From the NCBI RefSeq assembly GCF_000829375.1, contig NZ_AP014624.1:4898001-4962000 (forward strand): 64,000 bases of DNA, read 5' to 3'. Shown here piece after piece: positions 38,184 through 46,079 of this stretch (the stretch's first letter is position 1; every line of letters starts with the position of its first letter). Position numbers and translations under genes: made by a program. The notes beneath the pieces are model-generated. The model saw only the letters and a list, made by a program, of their open reading frames with translations, ran no database searches and had not been told where the DNA came from. The stretch is from Chryseobacterium sp. StRB126 (lineage in GTDB: Bacteria > Bacteroidota > Bacteroidia > Flavobacteriales > Weeksellaceae).

Positions 38184-38372
38184 TATCTGATGATGAAATG
38201 CAGAACCTAAGTGAAACCTTTCTGTTTATAACAAAATAACTTTATACTCATTTGACTAAAAGCGATTTTAGAAAATTCTCTTCAACTTTTCCTATCTTTA
38301 AACCACCCGAAACTTAAATAAAAATAAATACTAAGCATTAGCACCATTGAAAACAAAATTATTATTCCTTTC
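38184..38372 (+). repeat. R2 duplication, right copy (complete)
   Basis: Gene tail reading LSDDEMQNLSETFLFITK, then the promoter region with TTTTCCTATCTTTAAACCAC and the intact start of the kelch gene. Homologous to 35133-35318; the four-gene block lies between the copies. TATCTTTA is the likely -7 box of the kelch gene. Confidence 0.85.
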
Positions 38373-39252
38373 ACTGTTGGGTTCATTCTTAGCCCATACA
38401 CAGACACTTCATTTTAAAACTCTCGCTAATATGTCTGCAGGTAGAGGTGCGATAACCAGTGTAATAGTGAATGATAATATATACGTAAGCAATGGGTATC
38501 AGGAAAAAGGAGGTGACGCGAAGTATATTGAGAAATATAATATTACCGATAACAGCTGGAGTATTTTTAATTCTACTCTCCTTACCAAAAAATTTGCTAA
38601 TTCGGAGACCTACGATAATAAAATCTATATTTTTAACGGTTGGGGAAACAGCCATCTTGAAATTGTAGACCTGGCAACCAATACCATAACGAAGGGAGCT
38701 GTTAATCGTTCCTATACAGGAAATGCCGGTTCTGCCATCTATAATGGCAAAATATATGTGTTTGGCGGCAGCGGATTAAGCGGAGCCAAAACCACTGTAT
38801 TCTCTAATAAATTCCAATATTATGATATTGCTTCCAATACATGGAATCCGTTACCCAATATGCCCACAGCCAGAGAAACAAAAGGCAAAATTGTGAATGA
38901 TAAACTTTATGTCATTGGAGGTTTTAACGGTACCCCATCCCGCCTGATTAATGTTTACGATCTCAAAACTAATCTTTGGACCAATCAATATACGATGCCT
39001 GCTGGTATATACGGGCACTCATTAGCCGTATCCGGTAATAAGATTTTTATTGTAGGTGGTGTGAATAATCAAAGTTTTCTGGCCTATTTTGATACTACAA
39101 CCAATACATTGCATCCGTTGTCATCCAATATGATTCCCAGAAGACACGCTACAGCGGAAGTATATAACAATAAACTATACATCATCGGCGGAAGTACAAC
39201 ATCTCTCACCAGCTCAGCTATTAAAAGCATACAAGTAGCAGATATTGACTAA
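38347..39252 (+). CDS. Secreted kelch-repeat protein
   Basis: 301 residues from a TTG start that opens a signal peptide (KTKLLFLSLLGSFLAHTQ). About five to six kelch units follow, seen as IYVSNGY, IYIFNGW, IYVFGGSG, LYVIGGF, IFIVGGV and LYIIGGS, each with a Trp or Tyr before the next unit. They would fold as a beta-propeller, usually a binding domain. No C-terminal sorting domain is present. Expressed from the R2 promoter. The ligand is unknown. Confidence 0.82.
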   Translation: MKTKLLFLSLLGSFLAHTQTLHFKTLANMSAGRGAITSVIVNDNIYVSNGYQEKGGDAKYIEKYNITDNSWSIFNSTLLTKKFANSETYDNKIYIFNGWGNSHLEIVDLATNTITKGAVNRSYTGNAGSAIYNGKIYVFGGSGLSGAKTTVFSNKFQYYDIASNTWNPLPNMPTARETKGKIVNDKLYVIGGFNGTPSRLINVYDLKTNLWTNQYTMPAGIYGHSLAVSGNKIFIVGGVNNQSFLAYFDTTTNTLHPLSSNMIPRRHATAEVYNNKLYIIGGSTTSLTSSAIKSIQVADID

Positions 39253-39430
39253 AATGTACTATATGTAAATGCCTCGCTACCATAAGATAGCATCGTGTAG
39301 CCCCGGCTTTTAAATTATATTAATTGGATTTAATTTATAATACTATAATCACACGAAAAGATTCGTGCGGTAGTGAGGAGAATAAAACTATTCTATACAG
39401 TATCCTACCCTTATACAATTCGTAATTTAA
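39253..39430. other. Non-coding stretch before groEL-tail copy 4
   Basis: AT-rich DNA after the kelch gene with a small hairpin CACGAAAAGATTCGTG near 39352 and no supported gene. ACAATTCGTAATTTAA at its right end resembles the direct repeats at 29853 and 29916. Confidence 0.4.
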
Positions 39431-39697
39431 GAGACTTCGGATACAACTTCTTCAAGCATATAAATATGTTCAAATGCTTGAAGCAGGAATCATTAACCCA
39501 ACTAAAGTAAGAAGAGTTGCCCTTGAAAACGCAGCTTCTGTATCTGGAATGCTTCTTACCACTGAATGTGTAATCACTGAAGTGAAGAGCGCCGAACCAG
39601 CTATGCCAATGGATGGTGGAATGCCAGGAATGATGTAGTCTTAACCGCTATATATAAATTAAAACCGCCCTATAAAAATAGAGCGGTTTTTTGTATT
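39431..39697 (+). pseudogene. groEL-tail copy 4 with terminator
   Basis: Homology starts at GAGACTTCGGATACAAC, as in groEL. After a changed stretch the frame runs [20 protein letters not shown] and on to MDGGMPGMM and a TAG stop. It reads EVKSAEPA where groEL has EIKSAEPA. The untranslated region is rearranged and ends in CCGCCCTATAAAAATAGAGCGGTTTTTTG, a terminator. Confidence 0.92.
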
Positions 39698-39721
39698 ATA
39701 TTTGACAATTAACCATGATAT

Positions 39722-40621
39722 ATGAAAACCAACTTTTTTTCTAACTTATATATTTTGCTATTATTAATAGCTTTACCAGAAATGGTATTTTCACAATCGG
39801 CCGATTTTACCATTCAGGATGTAAAGTTTGAAAGTCAGGGTATCACTCTGGCAGGCTCCATTTTAGAGCCTAAAAAAATACTTGCAGCAGTTGTAATTGT
39901 TCACGGATCCGATCCGGTAAAAAGAGAACTGGATTTTGCAAAACGTCTTGCTAAAGAAGGCATTGCCGTATTGACATATGACAAACGCGGCGTTGGAGAA
40001 TCTGGAGGTGTCTATGTAGGACCATCTGTGGGCACCAATAATATTGATACTACTAATCTTAATTTATTGGCTCAGGATGCCAATGCAGCTGTAAAAACAT
40101 TTCAGACCTATTTGAAAGATAAAAAAACACCCATTGGATTAGTCGGATTTAGCCAGGCAGGATGGATAATCCCAATTGCTGCAAGCAAAAATCCACAAAT
40201 TGAATTTATGGTTTTATTTAGTTGCCCTACCATTACCACTCTGGAACAACTTCGATTTCAGTTTTATACTAATGGAAACAATAGTTTTTGGGAAAATCAT
40301 ACAGAAGCAGATGCCATTGAACATACCAGAAATGATCCGGACAGGTACCAATTTTCAGCGACTGACCCCAAAACCTATCTAAATACCCTTTCAATTCCCG
40401 GACTTTGGCTTTTTGGTGAAAAAGACATACAGATTCCGGTAAAGTTGTGTATAGAACAATTGAACACCCTTAAAGCGCAAGGCAAACCTTTCGAATATAC
40501 TTCTTTTCCTAAACTGGGACACAATACTTCTTCCAGCAATGATACTGCTCCTATTGATACTGCTGTACAATGGATAAAGCAGAAAGCGTTGAATATTAAA
40601 AAATCTAAATCTTCAAAATAG
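39722..40621 (+). CDS. Secreted alpha/beta-hydrolase
   Basis: 299 residues with a signal peptide ending FSQ (residue 25). The triad can be read as Ser144 in GFSQAG, Asp235 in GEKDIQIP and His267 in LGHN. VIVHGSDP and TYDKRGVGES are typical of the serine aminopeptidase/esterase branch. It acts in the periplasm or outside; the substrate is not predictable. The only gene between groEL-tail copies 4 and 5, and copy 5 begins directly behind its stop codon. Confidence 0.85.
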   Translation: MKTNFFSNLYILLLLIALPEMVFSQSADFTIQDVKFESQGITLAGSILEPKKILAAVVIVHGSDPVKRELDFAKRLAKEGIAVLTYDKRGVGESGGVYVGPSVGTNNIDTTNLNLLAQDANAAVKTFQTYLKDKKTPIGLVGFSQAGWIIPIAASKNPQIEFMVLFSCPTITTLEQLRFQFYTNGNNSFWENHTEADAIEHTRNDPDRYQFSATDPKTYLNTLSIPGLWLFGEKDIQIPVKLCIEQLNTLKAQGKPFEYTSFPKLGHNTSSSNDTAPIDTAVQWIKQKALNIKKSKSSK

Positions 40622-40862
40622 AACATATATAAACATGCTTGAAGCAGGAATCATTGATCCCTACAAAACTAACAAAAGTTACTCTTGAAAATGCAACTTC
40701 TGTATCTGGAATGCTTTTAACAACTGAATGTGTTATCACTGAAGTAAAGAGCGCTGAACAAGCTATGCCAATGGGTGGAAGAATGCCAGGAATGATGTAA
40801 CGCTCAGCGACTGAGGCAAATTAATATACTAACCGCTCTACAAAAAGTAGAGCGGTTTTTTA
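40622..40862 (+). pseudogene. groEL-tail copy 5 with terminator
   Basis: Starts right after the hydrolase stop with CATGCTTGAAGCAGGAATC. A small insertion at GATCCCTACAAAACTAAC breaks the frame; later codons still read [18 protein letters not shown]. The stop context (ACGCTCAGCGACTGAGGC) and terminator CCGCTCTAC/GTAGAGCGG are close to copy 2. Confidence 0.9.
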
Positions 40863-40906
40863 TCTTTAAGGTGTAAGTTTTAGGCAAAGGTGGCTGGATT
40901 AGTATC

Positions 40907-40933
40907 CTTGTCAAGGTTTAAAACCTTGACAAG
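40907..40933. repeat. 27-base palindrome, copy 2
   Basis: Identical to 27708-27734, again behind a groEL tail and terminator and before a further partial tail. About 40 bases to its left are also shared with copy 1 (for example the CTGGATT and TATCC stretches). Confidence 0.85.
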
Positions 40934-40940
40934 GATATGC

Positions 40941-41142
40941 AACAAAAGTAACAAGAATTGCCCTTAAACATGCAGCTTCTGTATCTGGAATACTTTTAAC
41001 ATCTGAATGTGTTATCACTGAAGTAAGAATATTGAACCAGCGATGCCAATGGGTGATGGAATGCCAGAAATGATGTAGCAGCTAGTAGCTAAGACAAATT
41101 TAATATATAAAAACCGCTCTGCTATTGTAGTTTTTTTTGTTT
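40941..41142 (+). pseudogene. groEL-tail copy 6 with degraded terminator
   Basis: Aligns from AAAGTAACAAGAATTGCCC to GAAATGATGTAG, with several substitutions and a small deletion in the EIKSAEPA part. The stop region GCTAAGACAAATTTAATATA is of the native type, and the terminator stem has lost half (CCGCTCTGC...GTAG then T run). Confidence 0.88.
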
Positions 41143-41212
41143 CCAGTTGATTAATAATCCCTTTAAAATCGCCATATAAATGGATATATTTGTAAAGACA
41201 ATTACAGAAAAT

Positions 41213-41524
41213 ATGGAAAACAAATATTTACTTCATGGAAGACTAACAGCAAAACCAGGGCATAAAGAGGTGCTTGCTGATATTTTAATACAAGCATCTC
41301 AACTCGTATCAACAGCTAAAGGTTGTAAACTTTATACAGTTAGTCATGACAAGGATGATGCAAATTCTGTTTATGTTACAGAAATTTGGGAGAATAAAGA
41401 TGACCATGACAATTCTCTAAAAGTTGAGGGCGTAAGGGAACTCATCATGAAAGCAATGCCAATATTAGACGGACAGCCAACGAAAGGACAAGAACTAGAA
41501 ATTTTAGGAGGCACTGGAATATAA
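41213..41524 (+). CDS. Antibiotic biosynthesis monooxygenase (ABM) family protein
   Basis: 103 residues from MENKYLLHGRLTAKPGHKEVL. The frame opens at 41180, but this start matches the family. Pattern AKPGH..VL......A....KGC..Y.V..D......V...EIW is typical of the ferredoxin-like ABM fold, which includes quinol monooxygenases and stress proteins. Actual substrate unknown. It follows groEL-tail copy 6 and precedes the kinase gene by 60 bases. Confidence 0.82.
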   Translation: MENKYLLHGRLTAKPGHKEVLADILIQASQLVSTAKGCKLYTVSHDKDDANSVYVTEIWENKDDHDNSLKVEGVRELIMKAMPILDGQPTKGQELEILGGTGI

Positions 41525-41584
41525 AAAAAGAAATGCAGACATAATACAAGTGTAAAACTCTCCCCACTCATAGGCAAACAACGA

Positions 41585-42577
41585 ATGACAAAGAAATTTC
41601 CCACAATAAATAGCACGCTTTCACCGAACGCACTTGGAAAACTTATTCAACAACAATATGGACTAAGTGACAAAGCCGAATGTAGTATATTTCGACTTGC
41701 CATGAACCATTTATACATCGTTCACGACAACGAAAACAAATATGTTTTTAGAGTGTATACCTGTGATTGGCGGACAAAATCAGAAATTAAAGAAGAGTTA
41801 AGACTTTTACTTCACTTAAAAGAAAACCACCAACAGGTTGCTTACCCAATAAAAGATAAATTAAACGAATACATTCAGGAAATTGAAGCACCGGAAGGAA
41901 GAAGATTTGGTGTTTTGTTTTCATATGCCAAAGGAACAAAGACTGCAAAATTTTCATCTCAAACAAGTTTTCTTATCGGACAGGCATTGGCTAAAGTTCA
42001 TCAATCGACAGAAGGTTTTGATCTTAACAGAATATCTTACAATAGCGAGAACTTGCTCATAAATCCAGTTTTAAGAACAAAAGAATTCTTTAATAAAAAC
42101 ATCAGCGAAATTGAATTTTTAGAAAAACTATCTGCTTTTCTAACTCTCAAAATACAAAATACTGACCCATCTAAAATGAGGTATGGAAGTGTTCATCTTG
42201 ACGTTTGGTTTGACAATTTACACATTGATGATGAAAAGGAAATAACATTTTTTGACTTTGATTTCTGTGGTAACGGTTATTTATGTTTCGACATTTCTTA
42301 TTTTCTGTTTCAGTTGCTTGCCACTCATTTAAATGAAGAAGAATACAAGGTAAAAGCAGAAAGCTTTCTAAAAGGTTACGAAACAGTAACTGAAATAAGT
42401 AACGAAGAAAAACAGTTCTTACCTTTTGCCTGTTTAGCCATTATGACCTATTACATTAGCGTACAATGCGACAGATTTGACTATTGGACGAATATTTTCC
42501 TGAACGAAGATCATTTAAAAAGAATGGTTGGTAATTTGAAACGCTGGATTGCATATAACAAAATTGAAATTGAATAA
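41585..42577 (+). CDS. APH-fold phosphotransferase
   Basis: 330 residues. The catalytic loop is HLDVWFDN (His204, Asp206, Asn211) and the metal-binding FFDFDFCG (Asp224 or Asp226) follows. The N-terminal lobe has NHLYIVHDNENKYVFRVY. This is the aminoglycoside phosphotransferase / homoserine kinase II superfamily. Resistance is possible, but members of this branch act on many small molecules or on proteins, so drug resistance cannot be claimed. Its stop codon lies inside groEL-UTR remnant 7. Confidence 0.83.
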   Translation: MTKKFPTINSTLSPNALGKLIQQQYGLSDKAECSIFRLAMNHLYIVHDNENKYVFRVYTCDWRTKSEIKEELRLLLHLKENHQQVAYPIKDKLNEYIQEIEAPEGRRFGVLFSYAKGTKTAKFSSQTSFLIGQALAKVHQSTEGFDLNRISYNSENLLINPVLRTKEFFNKNISEIEFLEKLSAFLTLKIQNTDPSKMRYGSVHLDVWFDNLHIDDEKEITFFDFDFCGNGYLCFDISYFLFQLLATHLNEEEYKVKAESFLKGYETVTEISNEEKQFLPFACLAIMTYYISVQCDRFDYWTNIFLNEDHLKRMVGNLKRWIAYNKIEIE

Positions 42578-42616
42578 CGGCCAGCGGCCACAGCAAATTA
42601 ATGTATAAGCGGCTGA
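42575..42616 (+). repeat. groEL 3'-UTR remnant 7
   Basis: TAACGGCCAGCGGCCACAGC then AAATTAATGTATAAGCGGCTGA corresponds to the stop and untranslated region of copies 2 and 5 (CGGTCAGCGACCGAGGCAAA, ATTAATATA.TAACCGCTCTA). No groEL codons remain. The rest of the gap to 42917 holds R1 copy g and a doubtful 23-codon frame at 42792-42863. Confidence 0.7.
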
Positions 42617-42666
42617 GAAAATTATATTGAACATTTTTAATATAGTACTAAAAAATACGCCTTAAA

Positions 42667-42741
42667 CAATACCCTACTGCGTAGAGTCTCCCGACTTTGC
42701 GCAAACAAAATAAAAATATTCAAAGTCATCTGACTTCAAAT
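42667..42741. repeat. R1 repeat, copy g
   Basis: CTGCGTAGAGTCTCCCGAC then TTTGCGCAAACAAAATAAA, followed by a second hairpin AAGTCATCTGACTT. Confidence 0.8.
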
Positions 42742-42917
42742 GATGAGCCATTCTTGAACTTTTTATTCTTTATTCCTTTAGCAATAAGCATATGACAAAG
42801 ATTCCACGAAAAGAAATAGAGTATACTGAAAAAAAAATCTACTTTTATCAGACAAAAAAATAGAGTTTGAAAATAAACTTAAAAAATAAATACACCTATT
42901 AACTATAAAAAATAATC

Positions 42918-43418
42918 ATGGCAGAATACACATTACCCTATTTTGGGCAACTTTCAACAGACAACATAGAAGAATATTATGATGCTACAATCAATCTCAA
43001 TGGAAATGAAGTTCAAATAGATTTAAATTTTGAAAGTGAGAATACTGATGGAGCAAAGCTAGATCAAATAAAAAACTATCTTGAAAATATTGAACCTATT
43101 AATAAACTAGCTCAAAATTACATTCTGGAAGACTATCACAATGAAGACGGTGATACTGTAAAATTATATTTGGAACACCATCTTGAAGAAGTTGAACAGG
43201 ACAAACTTTCAACGCTTATCAACTTTGATGATTCAACAGTAGAACCGGAGCAACAACTTTTAACAAAATTAGAATTAGTTAGAATTGGACTTTATCCTGA
43301 CAATGAAGACGGTTTTGCTATTTTAGATTATTCAATCGGAAAAGAGATCACCGATTATCTGGTTGTCATCAATACAGATCAAAATGGGCAATTGGACTAT
43401 ATGTCTATGGAAAGCTAA
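42918..43418 (+). CDS. DUF2004-family protein
   Basis: 166 residues, strongly acidic. The pattern MAEYTLPYFGQLSTDNIEEYYDATI, LNGNEVQIDLNFE, LEDYHNEDGDTVKLYLEHH and RIGLYPDNEDGFAILDYSIG fits DUF2004, a family often met as an immunity protein or beside toxins in polymorphic systems. No toxin is present here. Followed by a small terminator and R1 copy h. Confidence 0.75.
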   Translation: MAEYTLPYFGQLSTDNIEEYYDATINLNGNEVQIDLNFESENTDGAKLDQIKNYLENIEPINKLAQNYILEDYHNEDGDTVKLYLEHHLEEVEQDKLSTLINFDDSTVEPEQQLLTKLELVRIGLYPDNEDGFAILDYSIGKEITDYLVVINTDQNGQLDYMSMES

Positions 43419-43447
43419 ATATCCTCCTATTTATAAAGAATTTATTA

Positions 43448-43482
43448 ATGCTAAACCATTTTGATTTTCAGGGTGGTTTTTT
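43448..43482 (+). terminator. Terminator after the DUF2004 gene
   Basis: Weak stem AAACCATTTTGATTTTCAGG / GTGGTTTTTTA. Stem plus T run, in the style of the groEL-derived terminators but not alignable with certainty. Confidence 0.55.
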
Positions 43483-43560
43483 ATTCTATTTTTACTCACA
43501 TCTGTAACATCATGAACTAGAAACAGATCTGAATGACGAAGTACTCGATGATTAGTTTGA

Positions 43561-43630
43561 TGCTCCGCACAGTCTCCTGACTTTGCGCAAACAAAATAAA
43601 TAGTCCAAAAACCAACAAGCTTCGGATAAC
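43561..43630. repeat. R1 repeat, copy h
   Basis: TGCTCCGCACAGTCTCCTGAC then TTTGCGCAAACAAAATAAA and, after about 20 bases, AAGCTTCGGATAAC. Confidence 0.8.
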
Positions 43631-43678
43631 AAGAATTCTAAAAGTCCTTGCCTTAAGAAAACATCATAAAAAAGTAAA

Positions 43679-44350
43679 TTGAAAAATCAAAGAATAACAT
43701 TTATTGTCTTTTTAAGCTATCTAGTAATTTCTAGTTGTCAGAAAAAGGAGAAAGTCGAAAATAAAGTCTCGATTGAAAATACAAATACTGAAAATTTAAT
43801 TTCAGCAAAAATTAAATCTACTCCAGAAGACACTGAAATGAAGAATACTATCATAAAAATCATTAAGGCATATCAAAGAAAAAATGAACATACTTTAAAT
43901 AGCTTAATCTACAAAGATTATGGACTTACATTTCTGTTTGCCAGAGGAGCCTTTAATAACATCTCTACAGCAAAACAAATTTCATTCAATGAGCCGGTCC
44001 CTGAATATTTACCCTATGAAACCAATTTTGAAACGCAATATCTGATAAATGAAACGGATTCTCCTGTCTTTAGTTGTGATACTGAAAGCTGGAATAAATC
44101 TCCAGGAATTTATGTTGATATGAAAACTAATGACAATTTTTTATCAACAATTGCAATAAATGAAAATAAGCTTACAGAGGAAACTATTTGGAATGAAAAA
44201 GAAATTAAATTATTTGAAGAAATCGAGAGTAAAAGTCATAAAGTCACTTTAATTGTTAAAAATCAGGAAACTTTTATTTTCTACATTGCAAAAATAAATA
44301 ACAAATGGTATTTAACTGCAATCGATAGATTTGAAGTGTGCTCTGCCTAA
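43679..44350 (+). CDS. Lipoprotein of unknown function
   Basis: 223 residues from a TTG start. Hydrophobic leader followed by lipobox VISSC with the lipidated Cys at residue 20, then a lysine-rich linker KKEKVEN. The body has TIIKIIKAYQRKNEHTLNSLIYKDYGLTFLF, a pattern common in SnoaL-like or DUF-type domains, and ends with a strand pair INNKWYLTAIDRFEVC. No family assigned. Confidence 0.68.
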   Translation: MKNQRITFIVFLSYLVISSCQKKEKVENKVSIENTNTENLISAKIKSTPEDTEMKNTIIKIIKAYQRKNEHTLNSLIYKDYGLTFLFARGAFNNISTAKQISFNEPVPEYLPYETNFETQYLINETDSPVFSCDTESWNKSPGIYVDMKTNDNFLSTIAINENKLTEETIWNEKEIKLFEEIESKSHKVTLIVKNQETFIFYIAKINNKWYLTAIDRFEVCSA

Positions 44351-44486
44351 GAAACACTACCTTTAATATTGTATTGGAGAAATATGGCGTGAAGTTCAAC
44401 ATTGGTTCTTTAATTAAACTTTTGTTCAAAAAATCCTATCTTCAAATCCAAACCATTAACCAAAATCATGTCAACTGAAATAAAAA

Positions 44487-44828
44487 ATGTATAAATATTA
44501 TTTTCGTACTGGATATGGGTCATCAAAACTTTTAATTGAGTTTTTTAAAGATGCTGAAAGCAATAATTTTATTTCAGATTTACTTGCTGCTATTTCAGAA
44601 CTTAAACCAGAAGTTATGGATATTCCTGAGTTATGGATGAATGACGAAATCTTATTAAACATAAACACTGAAATGGGGAAATTCACCGTTTCAACAGATA
44701 TTTGGGGCTTTGTTTTCATCATGGCTGAAAATAATCAGGAATGTATTTTTAAAATAAATTCAATCTTAGAAGTCACAGAAAATTTTGAAAAAGAAGCAGT
44801 TGATTTTGAAAAATATAAATTGAAATAA
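44487..44828 (+). CDS. Orphan protein, immunity-like
   Basis: 113 residues, small and acidic. MYKYYFRTGYGSSKLLIEFFKDAES is followed by MDIPELWMNDEILLNINTEMGKFTVSTDIWGFVFIMAENNQ. No signal peptide, no known family. The size and beta-alpha mix resemble single-domain immunity proteins; there is no adjacent toxin. Confidence 0.6.
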   Translation: MYKYYFRTGYGSSKLLIEFFKDAESNNFISDLLAAISELKPEVMDIPELWMNDEILLNINTEMGKFTVSTDIWGFVFIMAENNQECIFKINSILEVTENFEKEAVDFEKYKLK

Positions 44829-44881
44829 GTAAAAATCCAAATTTTAAAATATCCAAAATCTATAGATAAAACTGTTATAAA

Positions 44882-45076
44882 ATGACATCAATTCAGACCG
44901 ATACCATCATCCAACAGTGGATAAATGAAGGTATTAAACTTAGTTCACCTGCAACAGCACACTCAATTAAAGCAACCGAAGAAATTATTGACTTTCAGTT
45001 TCCGGATGATTTTAAGATATTTTACTTAAAACTCAATGGATTTGCTGATTGGAAAAGAGTCTGGAGTGTTATCTGA
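44882..45076 (+). pseudogene. Truncated SMI1/KNR4 (SUKH) protein
   Basis: 64 residues. TEEIIDFQFPDDFKIFYLKLNG is the N-terminal SUKH motif (usually FP.d....L...NG), after which the frame runs ADWKRVWSVI and stops; normal members are 130 residues or more. Most of the domain is missing, so it is probably inactive. SUKH proteins act as immunity proteins for nuclease toxins. Confidence 0.7.
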
Positions 45077-45122
45077 AGAAGAATTCCAGAAGGAAAAAGA
45101 TAAAATAATGACTGAAAAATAG
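45048..45122 (+). pseudogene. Remnant gene tail with a SHOCT-like motif
   Basis: In another frame overlapping the end of the SUKH fragment the sequence reads IGKESGVLSEEEFQKEKDKI and then MTEK with a TAG stop. This matches the short C-terminal oligomerisation motif SHOCT. The tail of one gene therefore has been joined to the head of another, with the break near 45046. Confidence 0.5.
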
Positions 45123-45131
45123 TTTTCATAC

Positions 45132-45163
45132 ATAACCGTTCTGTTTCAGAATGGCTTTTATTT
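45132..45163 (+). terminator. Terminator behind the SHOCT-like tail
   Basis: Stem AACCGTTCTG / CAGAATGGCTT with a TTT loop and a T-rich tail. It belongs with the remnant tail and resembles the groEL-type terminators in sequence. Confidence 0.65.
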
Positions 45164-45196
45164 TTTAACCTTAATAGCATCCCTTCATTATTCAAG

Positions 45197-45345
45197 GATT
45201 TATGGGTAAATTTGAAACATCAATTATAATCCATGAACACTCAAGAACTTGAAATATTACTAACATGCTCCAAAACATTCCGACTTTGTATAAATAAAAA
45301 TCAAAATTGTAAAGTATATTCCGAAATCAGAAGATACTATTATAT
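45197..45345 (+). repeat. R1 repeat, copy i, interrupting a small reading frame
   Basis: GGGTAAATTTGAAAC (45204-45218) is a promoter-like segment, and ATG at 45233 opens MNTQELEILLT before the frame runs into R1-like sequence (TGCTCCAAAACATTCCGAC, TTTGTATAAATAAAA, TTCCGAAATCAGAAG). The reading frame then continues only as repeat-derived codons to a stop near 45355. I interpret it as a gene start cut off by an R1 element. No other gene in the 45123-45415 gap. Confidence 0.5.
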
Positions 45346-45415
45346 TTTATCCTAATCATTAAAAATCTACTGAGTTTTCTAAATTTTAAAACTGGAGATA
45401 TTTAAAGATGAGATA

Positions 45416-45985
45416 ATGAAAAACTTCAGAAAACCACTCAAACAAAAAACTAAAGCCCCAACCCATGAGCTAAATACAGAAATAACCATGAATTTCATCA
45501 AAAAACACTTATCCACATCCAAAAAGAAGATAAACATAATTTTAACCTTACAGATCTCTGAATCAGATTTAGACAGTTCTGAGTATGTAAACTTTAAAAT
45601 TGTAAATTGTTTTGATATGCCTGAAAAGTATGAATATCATTCATCAAAAGAATATCAATTCAAGAAGCTTGAGTACATTTCTGACGAGATCATGAATTCA
45701 GAGCACAGTATTTTAATTTGTAATACCGGATTAAGTATTACAGACTTTGATACCCTCACTGAAATGCTGAAATCATATGAATTAATTATCGACAGAATTT
45801 TAGTACCCAACCAATCCAAAAGAAACAAAAAACTTGCTGATGGACAGGAAGCATATAGAAATCACAGTCGCTGGCTCCATTTTTACCCCGGAGAAATTGA
45901 GGATATATATAACGAATTTGAAGCGAAAATTAAAAGCTTAAAAGCAAAGTATGAAAATACCGAAACAAAAATATTGGAAATATAA
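45416..45985 (+). CDS. Hypothetical cytoplasmic protein
   Basis: 189 residues, rich in Lys and Glu. A basic N-terminus (KPLKQKTKAPTHE) is followed by NIILTLQISESDLDSSEYVNFKIVNC and a C-terminal helix EFEAKIKSLKAKYENTETK. No signal peptide or family recognised. MNFIKKHL at 45488 is an alternative start. It lies among the immunity-like orphans. Confidence 0.55.
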   Translation: MKNFRKPLKQKTKAPTHELNTEITMNFIKKHLSTSKKKINIILTLQISESDLDSSEYVNFKIVNCFDMPEKYEYHSSKEYQFKKLEYISDEIMNSEHSILICNTGLSITDFDTLTEMLKSYELIIDRILVPNQSKRNKKLADGQEAYRNHSRWLHFYPGEIEDIYNEFEAKIKSLKAKYENTETKILEI

Positions 45986-46079
45986 AACCCTTCTGGAGTA
46001 ATAATGCACAATACCATCTATAAATAATTTATTATAAACCATAAAAGATTATGCAAAATATCAACATGTAAACACCCAT

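Noticed and set aside
41585..42577. Aminoglycoside resistance gene
   Set aside because: The APH fold is clear, but sequence features do not point to a drug substrate; many kinases of this fold have other roles.
42792..42863. 23-codon frame MTKIPRKEIEYTEKK
   Set aside because: Too short, no ribosome site or homologue visible; it may be a gene remnant but nothing confirms it.
32018..45345. R1 elements as a CRISPR array
   Set aside because: Copies are kilobases apart, diverged and without regular spacers; no cas gene is present.
32018..45345. R1 elements as integron attC sites
   Set aside because: The required GTTRRRY/RYYYAAC core is not seen and no integron integrase lies in the window. The likeness to a cassette array is kept only as an analogy.
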